From the NCBI GenBank assembly GCA_026225395.1, contig JAMFSR010000037.1:1-64000 (forward strand): 64,000 nt of DNA, in the 5' to 3' direction. The notes beneath the pieces were generated by a model, which was not told the origin of the DNA, did not search any database, and worked only from the letters and a program-made list of their open reading frames with translations. Source of the DNA: Granulicella sapmiensis (GTDB lineage Bacteria; Acidobacteriota; Terriglobia; Terriglobales; Acidobacteriaceae). Numbering within the stretch: the stretch's first letter is position 1; each line of letters opens with the position of its first letter. Positions 53,625 through 62,162 of this stretch are shown in pieces. The translations under genes were made by a program, and so were the position numbers.

Positions 53625-54158
53625 CTAGGAATGATTCCAGAAGGCTTCTTCTTTGATGGTTTGTTGCGCTTCGGCTTGCAGTAGCGGATAGCGGAAGCGC
53701 TCGTCGAAGCTGGGGTCTTGCGGAAAGCGGTTGTTGAGGTCGGGGTAGAGGAGTTGCAGGGTGGGTGGCAGCTCGTCGTCGTAGTAGAAGAGGGCGCGGC
53801 CCATGAGGTGGTCGACCCACTTGGGGTCGACGGGGCGGAATTCGGCGTCGCGGTTGGGGATGAGGTTGCTGATGCGGTTGGCGGTGAGGTCGATGCCTTC
53901 GCGAAGGAGTGCTGCGGCCTTGTTGATCGCGGTAACCGCCACGGTTTGGGGCATGCCTATGGCGATGATCTCGGGTTGGTGGGCTGTGTCGTAGAGGCCG
54001 ATGGAGTAGGACCAGCCGGGCGTAGTGCTGGTGCCTTTGACCTGCATGATGTGGCAGCCGAACTTCTCGATGTTGCGGAGAATGGGGAGGAAGTCTTCGC
54101 CGGGGTGGGTGGCGAGCCACTTGCGGGTGCGGGGGGTTGCGTAGGGTTGGTCTGCCAA
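53625..54158 (-). CDS. DUF4262 protein
   Basis: A 177-aa soluble protein of the DUF4262 family, recognised from IEKFGCHIMQVKGTSTTPGW then YSIGLYDTAHQPEIIAIGMP. The family has no proven function and is often found near toxin genes or in soil bacteria. It lies 18 bp downstream of hicA on the same strand, though it may have its own promoter. Confidence 0.8.
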   Translation of the reverse strand: MADQPYATPRTRKWLATHPGEDFLPILRNIEKFGCHIMQVKGTSTTPGWSYSIGLYDTAHQPEIIAIGMPQTVAVTAINKAAALLREGIDLTANRISNLIPNRDAEFRPVDPKWVDHLMGRALFYYDDELPPTLQLLYPDLNNRFPQDPSFDERFRYPLLQAEAQQTIKEEAFWNHS

Positions 54159-54176
54159 GGACTCTCTCGACGATGC

Positions 54177-54398
54177 TTATAAGAGTTCTAGAAATTCATC
54201 AACGGAAAGTCCGGCTGCCCTGATTAGGGAGCGCAGCGTCCCAACGGAGAGCTCTTTGTGCTGCGGGACAGATAAGTTGGCTCGTTGGCCTTCTTTCGTC
54301 ATAACAAGATGGCTGCCCACTTGACCCATCGTTTGCCAGCCACCGCGTCCGAAGGCCTTCATCGCTTCTTTTCCTGAGATGTTGCCGAGCTTGCCCAT
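54177..54398 (-). CDS. hicA: HicA-type mRNA interferase toxin
   Basis: A 73-aa HicA/YcfA toxin. The double-stranded RNA-binding-like fold keeps the catalytic His in GSHLVMTKEGQ and the final pattern TLRSLIRAAGLSVDEFLELL. In the family it cuts mRNA and is held inactive by HicB, encoded 45 bp upstream. The order hicB-hicA is less common than hicA-hicB but known. Confidence 0.85.
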   Translation of the reverse strand: MGKLGNISGKEAMKAFGRGGWQTMGQVGSHLVMTKEGQRANLSVPQHKELSVGTLRSLIRAAGLSVDEFLELL

Positions 54399-54443
54399 GC
54401 GCGGTATTCCTCTGCTGCGTGTTGGAGCAATTGAGTCTGTGAA

Positions 54444-54653
54444 TCAGACTGCAACGACGAATTGAGTCTGCTGCGGCTTCATCGCCTTCATGGCCTTTTG
54501 ATCTTCAGCCCACATCCAAGCGGTGATGGCTTCCTTCACGTTCTCCAGAGCTTCTTCTTCATTTTTGCCCTGAGAGACGCAGCCAGGCAGCGCCGGTACC
54601 TCGGCGACGATCCATCCATCTTCGGCTTCTTCCAACGACACATGAAACATCAT
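54444..54653 (-). CDS. hicB: HicB-type antitoxin
   Basis: A 69-aa HicB antitoxin with the partial RNase H-like fold seen in FHVSLEEAEDGWIVAEVPAL and GCVSQGKNEEEALENVKEAI. Two ATG codons (54653 and 54650) are possible; the longer open frame from 54722 enters the hairpin repeat and is not used. No DNA-binding tail is present, as in many short HicB proteins. It pairs with the hicA gene downstream. Confidence 0.85.
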   Translation of the reverse strand: MMFHVSLEEAEDGWIVAEVPALPGCVSQGKNEEEALENVKEAITAWMWAEDQKAMKAMKPQQTQFVVAV

Positions 54654-54709
54654 GGCAGTGGCCCTCTTTGAGAATTGTAATAGGGCGTAGTCGTTTGCTA
54701 CCGCAAACG

Positions 54710-54755
54710 ATACCCCACCCATCGCGCAAAAGCGCGCGATGAATGGGCCCCCCGG
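54710..54755. repeat. Hairpin repeat, copy C (inverted orientation)
   Basis: The reverse complement gives CCCGGGGGGCCCATTCAT, a GCGCG stem and ATGGGTGGGGTA, matching the hairpin of copies A and B. The arms are 54714-54727 and 54734-54747 with two mismatches. It lies between the hicB start and the pirin stop. Confidence 0.75.
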
Positions 54756-54776
54756 GTTTGTGATGGTGCTTGCGGC

Positions 54777-55487
54777 TTAGTCGAGGTCGAAGAGGAGGAC
54801 TTCGGCGGTTGAGTTGGTGGTGGTTAGGGTGAGGACCTCTTCGTTGCTGATGGCTACGCCGTCGCCGCCCTTGAGTTTGGTGGTGTTGTTGAGGGTGACT
54901 TCGCCCTGCACTACGTGGAGGAACGCGTAGGGCTTGGTGAAGGTGTGGATGACCGTGGCGTTGGGTTCGAGCTTGGCGGCGTAAAGGTCGGCGTCCGTAT
55001 GCATGGGGAAGGAGTTGTCGCGGCCGGGCGTTTTGCCGCCGGAAGCGAGCAGGTGGAACTGGTTGGGTTCTTCGGCTACCTGGAACTTGCGCTGGTGGTA
55101 GGCCGGGGTGACGTTGCGCTTGTTCGGCAGGAGCCAGATCTGCAGCGAGTGCGACTGGACCTGGCTGCTGGCGTTCTGCTCGGAGTGCTGGATGCCGGTG
55201 CCGGCGGACATGTGCTGGAGCTCGCCGGGGACGATGGCGCCTGAGCCGCCCGTGGTGTCGTTGTGCGACAGCGAGCCGGAGATCATGTAGGTGAGGATCT
55301 CCATGTTGTCGTGGGGGTGCTGGCCGAAGCCGCGGCCGGGGGCGACGATGTCGTCGTTGATGACGCGCAGGGCGCGGAAGCCCATCCAGGCGGGGTCGTA
55401 GTAGTTGGCGAAGCTGAAGGTGAAGTTGGCGTCGAGCCAGCCGTGGTTGGCGTGGCCGCGTTCTTCGGCGGGACGGAGAGTGATCAT
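54777..55487 (-). CDS. Pirin-family protein
   Basis: A 236-aa bicupin of the pirin (YhhW/YhaK) type. Metal ligands are expected in FGQHPHDNMEILTYMISGSL and the HSEQN segment; the second domain is degenerate. Bacterial pirins can act as quercetinases or regulators. It is a single gene, divergent from the Nramp gene. Confidence 0.9.
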   Translation of the reverse strand: MITLRPAEERGHANHGWLDANFTFSFANYYDPAWMGFRALRVINDDIVAPGRGFGQHPHDNMEILTYMISGSLSHNDTTGGSGAIVPGELQHMSAGTGIQHSEQNASSQVQSHSLQIWLLPNKRNVTPAYHQRKFQVAEEPNQFHLLASGGKTPGRDNSFPMHTDADLYAAKLEPNATVIHTFTKPYAFLHVVQGEVTLNNTTKLKGGDGVAISNEEVLTLTTTNSTAEVLLFDLD

Positions 55488-55564
55488 GGGAATGACCTTT
55501 CTGGTGCTGTGTTCCTGTTACGGGATATTCGATGTTATGACAGCGATTTTGGATTCAAGGTCGT

Positions 55565-55632
55565 GGCGCGCGGACGAGAGCTTTGACGCAGAGGGCGCGG
55601 AGGGAGCAGAGTTTCGCGGAGTAAGGCGTGGG
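55565..55632. repeat. GACGCAGAGGGCGCGGAGG-type intergenic repeat
   Basis: A purine-rich tract GACGCAGAGGGCGCGGAGGG between the pirin and Nramp genes resembles the GACGCAGAGG(A/G)CGCAGAG words found dispersed in many bacterial genomes. Reading it as protein (DAEGAEGAEF) would extend the Nramp N-terminus and is thought unlikely. Confidence 0.45.
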
Positions 55633-57075
55633 GTGCTTATACTTGGGGGAGTGTCTGGAACCCCTTTCGAACCTGATGATTTGCGTGGCGGAGCGCCGCT
55701 TGTTTCGGTTGAGGCGAGTGAGGATGCGACGCTGTCGCCGGCAGCGGTAGCGGCGGAGGGTGGCGGCAAGCGGATCAAGGCGTTTCGGCGGGACCAGATT
55801 TGGAGCTACTTTGGGCCGGCGTTTGTGGCTTCAGTGGCGTATATCGACCCGGGGAACTTTGCGACGAACATCCTGGGTGGGAGCCAGTTTGGGTATCGGC
55901 TGCTTTGGGTGCTGCTGTGGTCGAATGCCATGGCGATTTTGATCCAGTATCTGAGTGCGAAGCTGGGGATTGTGACCGGCAAGACGCTGCCGCAGAACTG
56001 CCGGAAGCATTTTTCGCGGCGCAGCTCGGTGCTGCTTTGGGTTTGCGCGGAAATTTCGGCGGTAGCGACCGACCTGGCGGAGTTTCTGGGGGCGGCGCTA
56101 GGGTTGGATTTGCTGCTGGGACCGGCGCTGCAGGCGCATGGGGTGTCGCCGACGGGGTCGCTGATGGTGGCGGCGGTGATTTCGACGGTAGCGGTGTTTG
56201 GGATTCTGGCGCTGGATCTGGCGGGGTTTCAGTGGCTGGAGCGCGGGATCATGGCGTTTGTGGGCGTGATTGGTCTTTGCTACGGGTTTGAGGTCTTCCT
56301 GGTGCATCCGGACTGGCATCGGGCGTTTGTGGCGACGATCCTGCCGAGCTTTGACCGGTCAAGCACGGATGCGTTCCAGGGGTCGGTGTATGCGGCTGTG
56401 GGGATGCTGGGCGCGACGGTGATGCCGCATGTGATCTATCTGCACTCGGCGCTGGTGCAACCGCGGTTGAAGGAGCTGGCTCCGGCACAGATGAGGGCGA
56501 AGCCGGGGATTTTGCGGCAGTATCTGAAGTTCGAGCTGGTGGACGTGTTTGTGGCGATGAACGGGGCGTGGCTGATCAACTCGGCCATGATCGTGATGGC
56601 AGCGGTGGCGCTGGGGATGGGTGTGGGCCGTGGACCGGCGTTTTCGCCGACGATTCAGGATGCGTTCCATACGCTGGGCCCGCTGCTGGGGCGTGGGGCG
56701 GCGGTTGTGTTTGCGGTAGCGCTGCTGTGCTCGGGGCTTTCGAGCTCGACGGTGGGCGTGATGGCCGGGCAGGTGATTATCGAAGGTTTTCTGGAGATCA
56801 AGTTCCCGATCTTCCTGCGGCGGTTTATTACCGTGGTGCCGGCGCTGGCGGTGATCGCGATGGGGTGGAATCCGCTGCGGATTTTGATTGGGTCACAGGT
56901 GTTGTTGAGCTTTACGCTGCCGGCGGCGCTGATTCCGCTGCTGCTGCTGACCAACCGGGCGACGGTGATGGGGGAGTTTTCGAGCGCGCTGCGGACGCGG
57001 GTGGTGGGGTGGGTCGTCGCGGGGATTATTGTGGCGCTGAATGTGGTGCTGGTGTGGCAGATTGTGGCGGGGTGA
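55633..57075 (+). CDS. Nramp-family divalent metal transporter
   Basis: An Nramp (MntH-like) proton-coupled Mn/Fe transporter of about 480 aa. The metal-site motifs are seen: YIDPGNFATN in helix 1 and MPHVIYLHSAL in helix 6, with eleven helices overall. The start is uncertain: GTG at 55633 has TAAGG six bases upstream, and other GTG codons follow; the open frame extends further 5' through a repeat. The ~55-residue N-terminus is longer than usual for MntH. Confidence 0.9.
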   Translation: MLILGGVSGTPFEPDDLRGGAPLVSVEASEDATLSPAAVAAEGGGKRIKAFRRDQIWSYFGPAFVASVAYIDPGNFATNILGGSQFGYRLLWVLLWSNAMAILIQYLSAKLGIVTGKTLPQNCRKHFSRRSSVLLWVCAEISAVATDLAEFLGAALGLDLLLGPALQAHGVSPTGSLMVAAVISTVAVFGILALDLAGFQWLERGIMAFVGVIGLCYGFEVFLVHPDWHRAFVATILPSFDRSSTDAFQGSVYAAVGMLGATVMPHVIYLHSALVQPRLKELAPAQMRAKPGILRQYLKFELVDVFVAMNGAWLINSAMIVMAAVALGMGVGRGPAFSPTIQDAFHTLGPLLGRGAAVVFAVALLCSGLSSSTVGVMAGQVIIEGFLEIKFPIFLRRFITVVPALAVIAMGWNPLRILIGSQVLLSFTLPAALIPLLLLTNRATVMGEFSSALRTRVVGWVVAGIIVALNVVLVWQIVAG

Positions 57076-57252
57076 GGAGAGCAGAGTGTAGAGGATAGAG
57101 TGTAGAGCGTAGAGAATGCGAGTGGTGGTCGCTTTCGGCTTTGCGGCGATGGGGTTGAGTCTTCCTCTTCCGGCTTAAGCGATGGATCGAGGAAGAACGG
57201 GTAACAGCAGGTCCCCTGCGAGGATGACAGAAAGAAAAGCAAGAGCAAAAGT
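57076..57252. repeat. Intergenic repeats: TGTAGAG words and reversed TCATCC module
   Basis: The words GAGTGTAGAG, GATAGAGTGTAGAG and CGTAGAG follow the Nramp stop. Then, reversed, comes the module TTTGCTCTTGCTTTTCTTTC followed by TGTCATCCTCGCAGGGGACC (57201-57257), matching 32915, 36390 and 44430. No gene is seen. Confidence 0.65.
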
Positions 57253-57290
57253 AAAAGGCTCGCATACTGCAAAGCAGATGCGAGCCTTTT
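57253..57290. terminator. Bidirectional terminator between the Nramp and YXWGXW genes
   Basis: A long hairpin: AAAAGGCTCGCAT (57253-57265) with ATGCGAGCCTTTT (57278-57290), enclosing CTGC-AAA-GCAG with a one-base bulge. T-runs occur on both strands. Confidence 0.9.
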
Positions 57291-57305
57291 AGGTTTTGAA
57301 GCGGG

Positions 57306-58832
57306 TTAGCGGTGGGGCTCCTCGTGGGGCGGGGGAGCTGCGTGGGCGGCCGGAGCAGGGCGTGGTGCGGGGGCTGCTGCGCGGGGAGCTGGTGCTGGGC
57401 GAGCCTCGGGTGCGGGACGGGGTGCGGCGGCTTCAGGACGAGCCTGAGGAGGCGCTGCCCGCTGGGGTTCCGGAGCACGCTGCTGGGGTTGAGGAGCTGC
57501 GCGTTGGGGTTCTACGGCGCGTTGCTGCGGCTGAGGCGCTACCCGTTGCGGTTCTACGGCGCGCTGTTGCTGTTGTTGTGGAGCTGCACGCTGAGGTTCG
57601 ACGGCACGCTGTTGCTGCTGTTGCGGTGCCACCCGCTGAGGTTCAACTGCGCGTTGCTGCTGCTGGGGAGCGATGGCGCGGTTGGGTTCGACTGCGCGTT
57701 GCTGTTGGGGTTCGGCTGCGCGGTTGGGTTCTACCCCGCGCTGCTGTTGTGGCGCGACGCCGGGGCGGTTTTCAGGGGCGGCGGTGCGTTGCTGCTGGGC
57801 CTGGACGTTGTGCTGCTGGATGGCGACGCTGCGCTGCTGCTCCTGGCGGACGGCTGCGGGAGCTTCCGCGATGTGCGGAGCGCCGGCGGGAACGCCAGTA
57901 GGACGAGCGAAGGCTGCCTTCGCCGGGCGGCCGTGGTTGTTGTTGAAGAACTGCGCGCGGTTTTGTGAGGCTTCCGTGCGGACTTGGGTCTGCGCGGCGA
58001 TGGGGCCTACGTGGTTTTCGTGCATTGCCACCACTTCAGCAGGGCGCGGAGCGACGCGAATGCCGCCTTGTCCGCCGTTATAGCTGACGCGGTTCTGAAT
58101 GCCGCGGCCGTAGGTGACGTTGTTGTAGACCACAGGGCGCTCGTAGACGTTGGTGCGGAAGTTTACGTTGGTGACGGAGCGGTTGTAGTAGAAGTCGTTG
58201 CCGTGCCAGTAGCCGCCGAAGTAGCCGGTGCCGATGTAGCCGAAGCCGTAGTCAACACCGCCGTAGAAGCCGATGTGGAGGCCCCAGTAGCCGTGGTGGA
58301 AGCCGTAACGGCCGCCGTAGAAGCCCCAGTAGGGAGGCGTCCAGAGAGCGCCGTAATAGGGCGGTGGGCACCAGACGCCGGGGGCCCAGTAGTAGCCTTC
58401 GGGGCCGTAGGCCCAGTAGCCGGGGGTCCAAATGTAGTTGGGGTCGGGAGCGGGCGGCTGGTCGTAGTCGGGCAGGGGCGGTGGGGCCTGGTCGGCGTAG
58501 TCGGCGACGTCCTGGTTGTTGTAGGCGTCGTTCTGGTCGGGGGCGTTGTTGGCGTAGCCCTGTTCGATGGGGGCGGGCGGCTGCTGGCCGTCTGTGTAGG
58601 TTTCACCTTGCTGCTGGGGCTGGTAGGAAGCGCTCTGGCCGAGGACCTGCGTGGGCTGATCGCCGGATACGGGAGCGAGGTTGCCGTCGGCTGCGTCAGG
58701 CCCGGCTGCCGCATTGGTGATGGGCGCAGTAGTGTTGCTCTTGCAGGCCGTGAGGCCAAAGGCGAGAATGGTCGCGAGGCCGGCGGCGCCTAAGGGGCGA
58801 AGCCAAAGATTGGTGTTGCTGGACGGTTTCAT
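57306..58832 (-). CDS. YXWGXW-repeat lipoprotein with QRAVEPQR tandem repeats
   Basis: A 508-aa lipoprotein with the signal LATILAFGLTAC (lipobox Cys at about 30). Residues ~130-165 hold the YXWGXW repeats (YIWTPGYWAYGPEGYYWAPG, LWTPPYWGF), then a Gly/Tyr-rich stretch. From residue ~350 the protein is Gln/Pro/Ala-rich, with at least six tandem copies of a ~14-residue unit QQQQRAVEPQRVAP. The family likeness with the protein at 12303-13643 is clear. Probably surface attached; function unknown. Confidence 0.85.
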   Translation of the reverse strand: MKPSSNTNLWLRPLGAAGLATILAFGLTACKSNTTAPITNAAAGPDAADGNLAPVSGDQPTQVLGQSASYQPQQQGETYTDGQQPPAPIEQGYANNAPDQNDAYNNQDVADYADQAPPPLPDYDQPPAPDPNYIWTPGYWAYGPEGYYWAPGVWCPPPYYGALWTPPYWGFYGGRYGFHHGYWGLHIGFYGGVDYGFGYIGTGYFGGYWHGNDFYYNRSVTNVNFRTNVYERPVVYNNVTYGRGIQNRVSYNGGQGGIRVAPRPAEVVAMHENHVGPIAAQTQVRTEASQNRAQFFNNNHGRPAKAAFARPTGVPAGAPHIAEAPAAVRQEQQRSVAIQQHNVQAQQQRTAAPENRPGVAPQQQRGVEPNRAAEPQQQRAVEPNRAIAPQQQQRAVEPQRVAPQQQQQRAVEPQRAAPQQQQQRAVEPQRVAPQPQQRAVEPQRAAPQPQQRAPEPQRAAPPQARPEAAAPRPAPEARPAPAPRAAAPAPRPAPAAHAAPPPHEEPHR

Positions 58833-59200
58833 CGATCGAACTCCTGGAGTCCCCTATGTCGTGCCGGGGTAGTCGTAACTGGTTGAGATGCAGGGTACGG
58901 GCCACATGGCGTGAACAATCTTTTTGACCCGGTAGCGACATGGGGTTGAACCCCGGGCTGGCGAAAAGTCGTGGGAGGCGTAGAATTCTGGGTATGCCGA
59001 GTCGCGCTCATCTAAAGCGCTTTCGCCGTGGACGCCACGACCGCGGTTGGTTGCTGTAAGCAACGCCGCTCTCTGCTACCCTCAACATGTTTTTGCTGCT
59101 GGCCGCCGTTGATTTTGCGCGGGGGATTTTGTGGCCCAAGATGCTGGAGCTTCTGCGTTTTTGAACGCGTTCGCTTACGGTGATTGAAGGAGAACGTTTT
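58833..59200. other. Intergenic region between the YXWGXW lipoprotein and aconitase
   Basis: A 368-bp gap that must hold divergent promoters for two genes. Two very short frames (21 and 25 codons, at 58994 and 59088) lack ribosome sites and are not called. A GGGGTTGAACCCCGG palindrome stands near 58940. No promoter was identified with confidence. Confidence 0.5.
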
Positions 59201-62101
59201 ATGGCAAACACATCGCATCCCAATAGCTTTAAGGCCGCGGCTACGCTGACTTCCGGCTCGCAGACGGTGAACTACTTTTCGTTGAAGGCGCTGGAGGGTG
59301 AAGGCATCAAGCTTTCGCGGCTGCCGTTTTCGTTGCGGATTCTGCTCGAAAACCTGCTGCGCTGTGAGGACGGCAAGACCGTTACGCCGGAGGACATCAA
59401 GTTTCTGGCTTCGTGGGACCCGAAGGCGGAGCCTTCGACCGAGATTGCGTACATGCCGGCACGCGTGCTGATGCAGGATTTTACGGGCGTGCCCGCGATC
59501 GTCGATCTGGCGGCGATGCGCGATGCGATGCGGGCGCTGGGGGGCGATCCGGAGAAGATCAATCCTTTGCAACCCGCCGAGCTGGTGATCGACCACAGCG
59601 TGCAGGTGGATGAGTATGGCACGGCCAATGCGTATGACCTGAACGCGGCACTGGAGTTTACGCGGAACCGCGAGCGGTATGCGTTCTTGAAGTGGGGGCA
59701 GACGGCGTTCGATAACTTCTCGGCTGTGCCGCCGGGCATGGGTATCTGTCACCAGGTGAACCTGGAGTATCTGGCGCGTGTGGTGTTTACGAAGACGGAA
59801 GCCAATGGCTCGGTGATCGCGTATCCGGACACGCTGGTGGGAACGGACTCGCACACGACGATGGTGAATGGGTTGGGCGTGCTGGGATGGGGCGTCGGTG
59901 GCATTGAGGCAGAGGCCGCCATGCTGGGACAGCCGGTGTCGATGCTGGTGCCGCAGGTGGTGGGCTTCCGGCTGACGGGCAAGCTGAAGGAAGGAACGAC
60001 CGCAACCGACCTGGTGCTGACCGTTACCGAAATGCTTCGCAAGCTCGGTGTTGTGGGTAAGTTTGTGGAGTTTTACGGTTCGGGCATCAGCGAACTGCCG
60101 CTGGCCGATCGCGCGACGATCGCCAACATGGCGCCGGAGTATGGAGCGACGTGCGGCATCTTCCCGGTGGACGCGGAGACCTTGCGGTATCTGAAGCTGA
60201 CCGGCCGCAGCGAGGAACATATCGCGCTGACCGAGGCTTACTTCAAGGCGCAGGGGTTGTTCCATACGCCGGACGCGCCTGAGGCCGAATACTCGGCTAC
60301 GCTGTCACTGGATTTGGCGACGGTCGAGCCGAGCGTGGCGGGGCCGAAGCGGCCGCAGGACCGCGTGCTGCTTTCGCAGACGCCCGCGAGCTTTGCGCAG
60401 CAGCTGCCTGCGCTGCAGGGACCGAACGCGAACAAGGCCGTCGTGCGGCAGATGGTGCGCTGGGAGGGTGAAGGCGGGCATGCTTCGGCGTATGGCGACT
60501 TGACGGCTTCACTCGGTGCTCCGGCGCCGGATGTTCCGGAGACGGTGGCTGTGCTGACGACTACGCATGGTGAGGTGGCGAAGGCCGGTGGTTCGGTTGC
60601 GGTGCAGGAGACGGCGCACTCGGTGCAGGCGCGGTTTGGCGTCGATCCGGATAAGTACCTGGTGGATGGATCGATTGTGATTGCGGCGATTACGAGCTGT
60701 ACGAACACGTCGAACCCGTACGTGATGATGGCGGCCGGTTTGCTGGCGAAGAAGGCTGTTGAAAAGGGCCTGCGGACGCCGCCGTGGGTGAAGACCTCGC
60801 TTGCGCCGGGTTCGCGCGTGGTGACGGATTACTACACGCGTGCGGGCTTGCTGCAGTATCTGGATGCGCTCCGCTTCCAGGTGGTCGGCTACGGATGCAC
60901 GACGTGCATCGGGAACTCGGGGCCGCTGCCTACGGATGTGTCGAAGGCGATTGAAGAGCATGGTTTGGTTGCGGTGTCCGTGCTGAGTGGAAACCGGAAC
61001 TTTGAGGGGCGTATCTCGCCGGAGGTGCGGGCGAACTACTTGATGTCGCCTCCGTTGGTCGTTGCCTATGCGCTGGCCGGCCATATCGCGCATGACTTTG
61101 AGGCCGATCCGCTGGGGCAGGACAAGGGTGGCAAGGAGATTTTTCTCAAGGACATCTGGCCTTCGCAGAAGGAAGTGAACGATGCGGTGGCTGCGTGCAT
61201 CGATGCGGAGATGTTCCGCAAGCAGTACTCGACTGTGAGCGATGGCGATGCGAACTGGCAGAACCTGAAGTTTCCGAACGGCGATACGTATGGATGGGAA
61301 GCGGATTCGACGTACATCCGCAAGGCTCCGTACTTTGATGGCATGCCGGCGCAGCCGAAGGCTGTCGAAGACATCCACGATGCGCGGGTGCTGGCGGTGT
61401 TGGGCGATTCGGTGACGACGGATCACATTTCTCCGGCGGGTTCTATCAAGCTGAATGGGCCGGCGGGCAAGTACCTCACCGACCATGGCGTGAAGCCGAG
61501 CGACTTCAATAGCTATGGGTCGCGCCGCGGCAACCATGAGGTGATGGTGCGCGGCACGTTTGCCAATGTGCGGCTGCGCAACAAGTTGGCTCCGGGCACC
61601 GAAGGCGGCGTGACGCGGTTGCTGCCGGAGGGTCTCGGCATATCGATCTATGACGCGTCGGTGGCTTATGCGGAGCGCGGTACGCCGCTGGCGATCCTGG
61701 CGGGCAAGGAGTATGGCTCGGGCTCGTCGCGCGACTGGGCAGCCAAGGGGCCGAAGCTGCTGGGCATTCGCTTCGTGATCGCGGAGAGCTATGAGCGCAT
61801 CCATCGCTCGAACCTGGTGGGTATGGGGATTCTTCCGCTGCAGTTTGAGGCGGGACAGAATGTCGAGTCGCTGGGCCTGACGGGCGAGGAGACGTTCTCG
61901 CTGGGCGAGGCGAAGGGTGATCTGAAAGCAATGCTCGACGGCAAGTTTGCGGGCGGCAAGAAGCTGAAGGTGATCGCTACCGCTGCGGATCGAAGCAAAA
62001 AGGAGTTTGTTGCGGATGTGAGGATCGATACGCCGCAGGAGATTCTGTACTACCAGCATGGCGGGATTCTGCAGTATGTGTTGCGGTCGCTGGCGGCGTA
62101 A
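59201..62101 (+). CDS. acnA: Aconitate hydratase (AcnA/IRP type)
   Basis: Aconitase of 966 aa, converting citrate to isocitrate in the TCA cycle. The [4Fe-4S] Cys ligands are in AITSCTNTSNPYVM and GYGCTTCIGNSGPLP. The substrate regions GTDSHTTMVNGLGVLGWGVGG and KEYGSGSSRDWAAKGP are present. AcnA proteins are usually ~890-910 aa; extra length lies ahead of the SCTNTSNP motif. The ATG at 59201 has GAAGGAGA upstream. Confidence 0.95.
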   Translation: MANTSHPNSFKAAATLTSGSQTVNYFSLKALEGEGIKLSRLPFSLRILLENLLRCEDGKTVTPEDIKFLASWDPKAEPSTEIAYMPARVLMQDFTGVPAIVDLAAMRDAMRALGGDPEKINPLQPAELVIDHSVQVDEYGTANAYDLNAALEFTRNRERYAFLKWGQTAFDNFSAVPPGMGICHQVNLEYLARVVFTKTEANGSVIAYPDTLVGTDSHTTMVNGLGVLGWGVGGIEAEAAMLGQPVSMLVPQVVGFRLTGKLKEGTTATDLVLTVTEMLRKLGVVGKFVEFYGSGISELPLADRATIANMAPEYGATCGIFPVDAETLRYLKLTGRSEEHIALTEAYFKAQGLFHTPDAPEAEYSATLSLDLATVEPSVAGPKRPQDRVLLSQTPASFAQQLPALQGPNANKAVVRQMVRWEGEGGHASAYGDLTASLGAPAPDVPETVAVLTTTHGEVAKAGGSVAVQETAHSVQARFGVDPDKYLVDGSIVIAAITSCTNTSNPYVMMAAGLLAKKAVEKGLRTPPWVKTSLAPGSRVVTDYYTRAGLLQYLDALRFQVVGYGCTTCIGNSGPLPTDVSKAIEEHGLVAVSVLSGNRNFEGRISPEVRANYLMSPPLVVAYALAGHIAHDFEADPLGQDKGGKEIFLKDIWPSQKEVNDAVAACIDAEMFRKQYSTVSDGDANWQNLKFPNGDTYGWEADSTYIRKAPYFDGMPAQPKAVEDIHDARVLAVLGDSVTTDHISPAGSIKLNGPAGKYLTDHGVKPSDFNSYGSRRGNHEVMVRGTFANVRLRNKLAPGTEGGVTRLLPEGLGISIYDASVAYAERGTPLAILAGKEYGSGSSRDWAAKGPKLLGIRFVIAESYERIHRSNLVGMGILPLQFEAGQNVESLGLTGEETFSLGEAKGDLKAMLDGKFAGGKKLKVIATAADRSKKEFVADVRIDTPQEILYYQHGGILQYVLRSLAA

Positions 62102-62130
62102 GAGCAGCGAACAGGTAACAGCCAACAGGG

Positions 62131-62158
62131 AACAGCGAGCTCTTCGGGGCTCGCTGTT
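62131..62158 (+). terminator. acnA terminator
   Basis: A 10-bp perfect stem, AACAGCGAGC and GCTCGCTGTT, with loop TCTTCGGG, followed by TTGTTT, 29 bp after the acnA stop. It is preceded by AACAGGTAACAGCCAACAGG. Confidence 0.9.
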
Positions 62159-62162
62159 TTGT

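Noticed and set aside
57306..57968. CRISPR-like tandem repeats
   Set aside because: The repeats are in-frame codons for QQQQRAVEPQRVAP units inside a coding gene, without spacers.
60509..62125. A 538-codon minus-strand frame opposite acnA
   Set aside because: Antisense shadow of aconitase with Arg/His-rich composition and no ribosome site.
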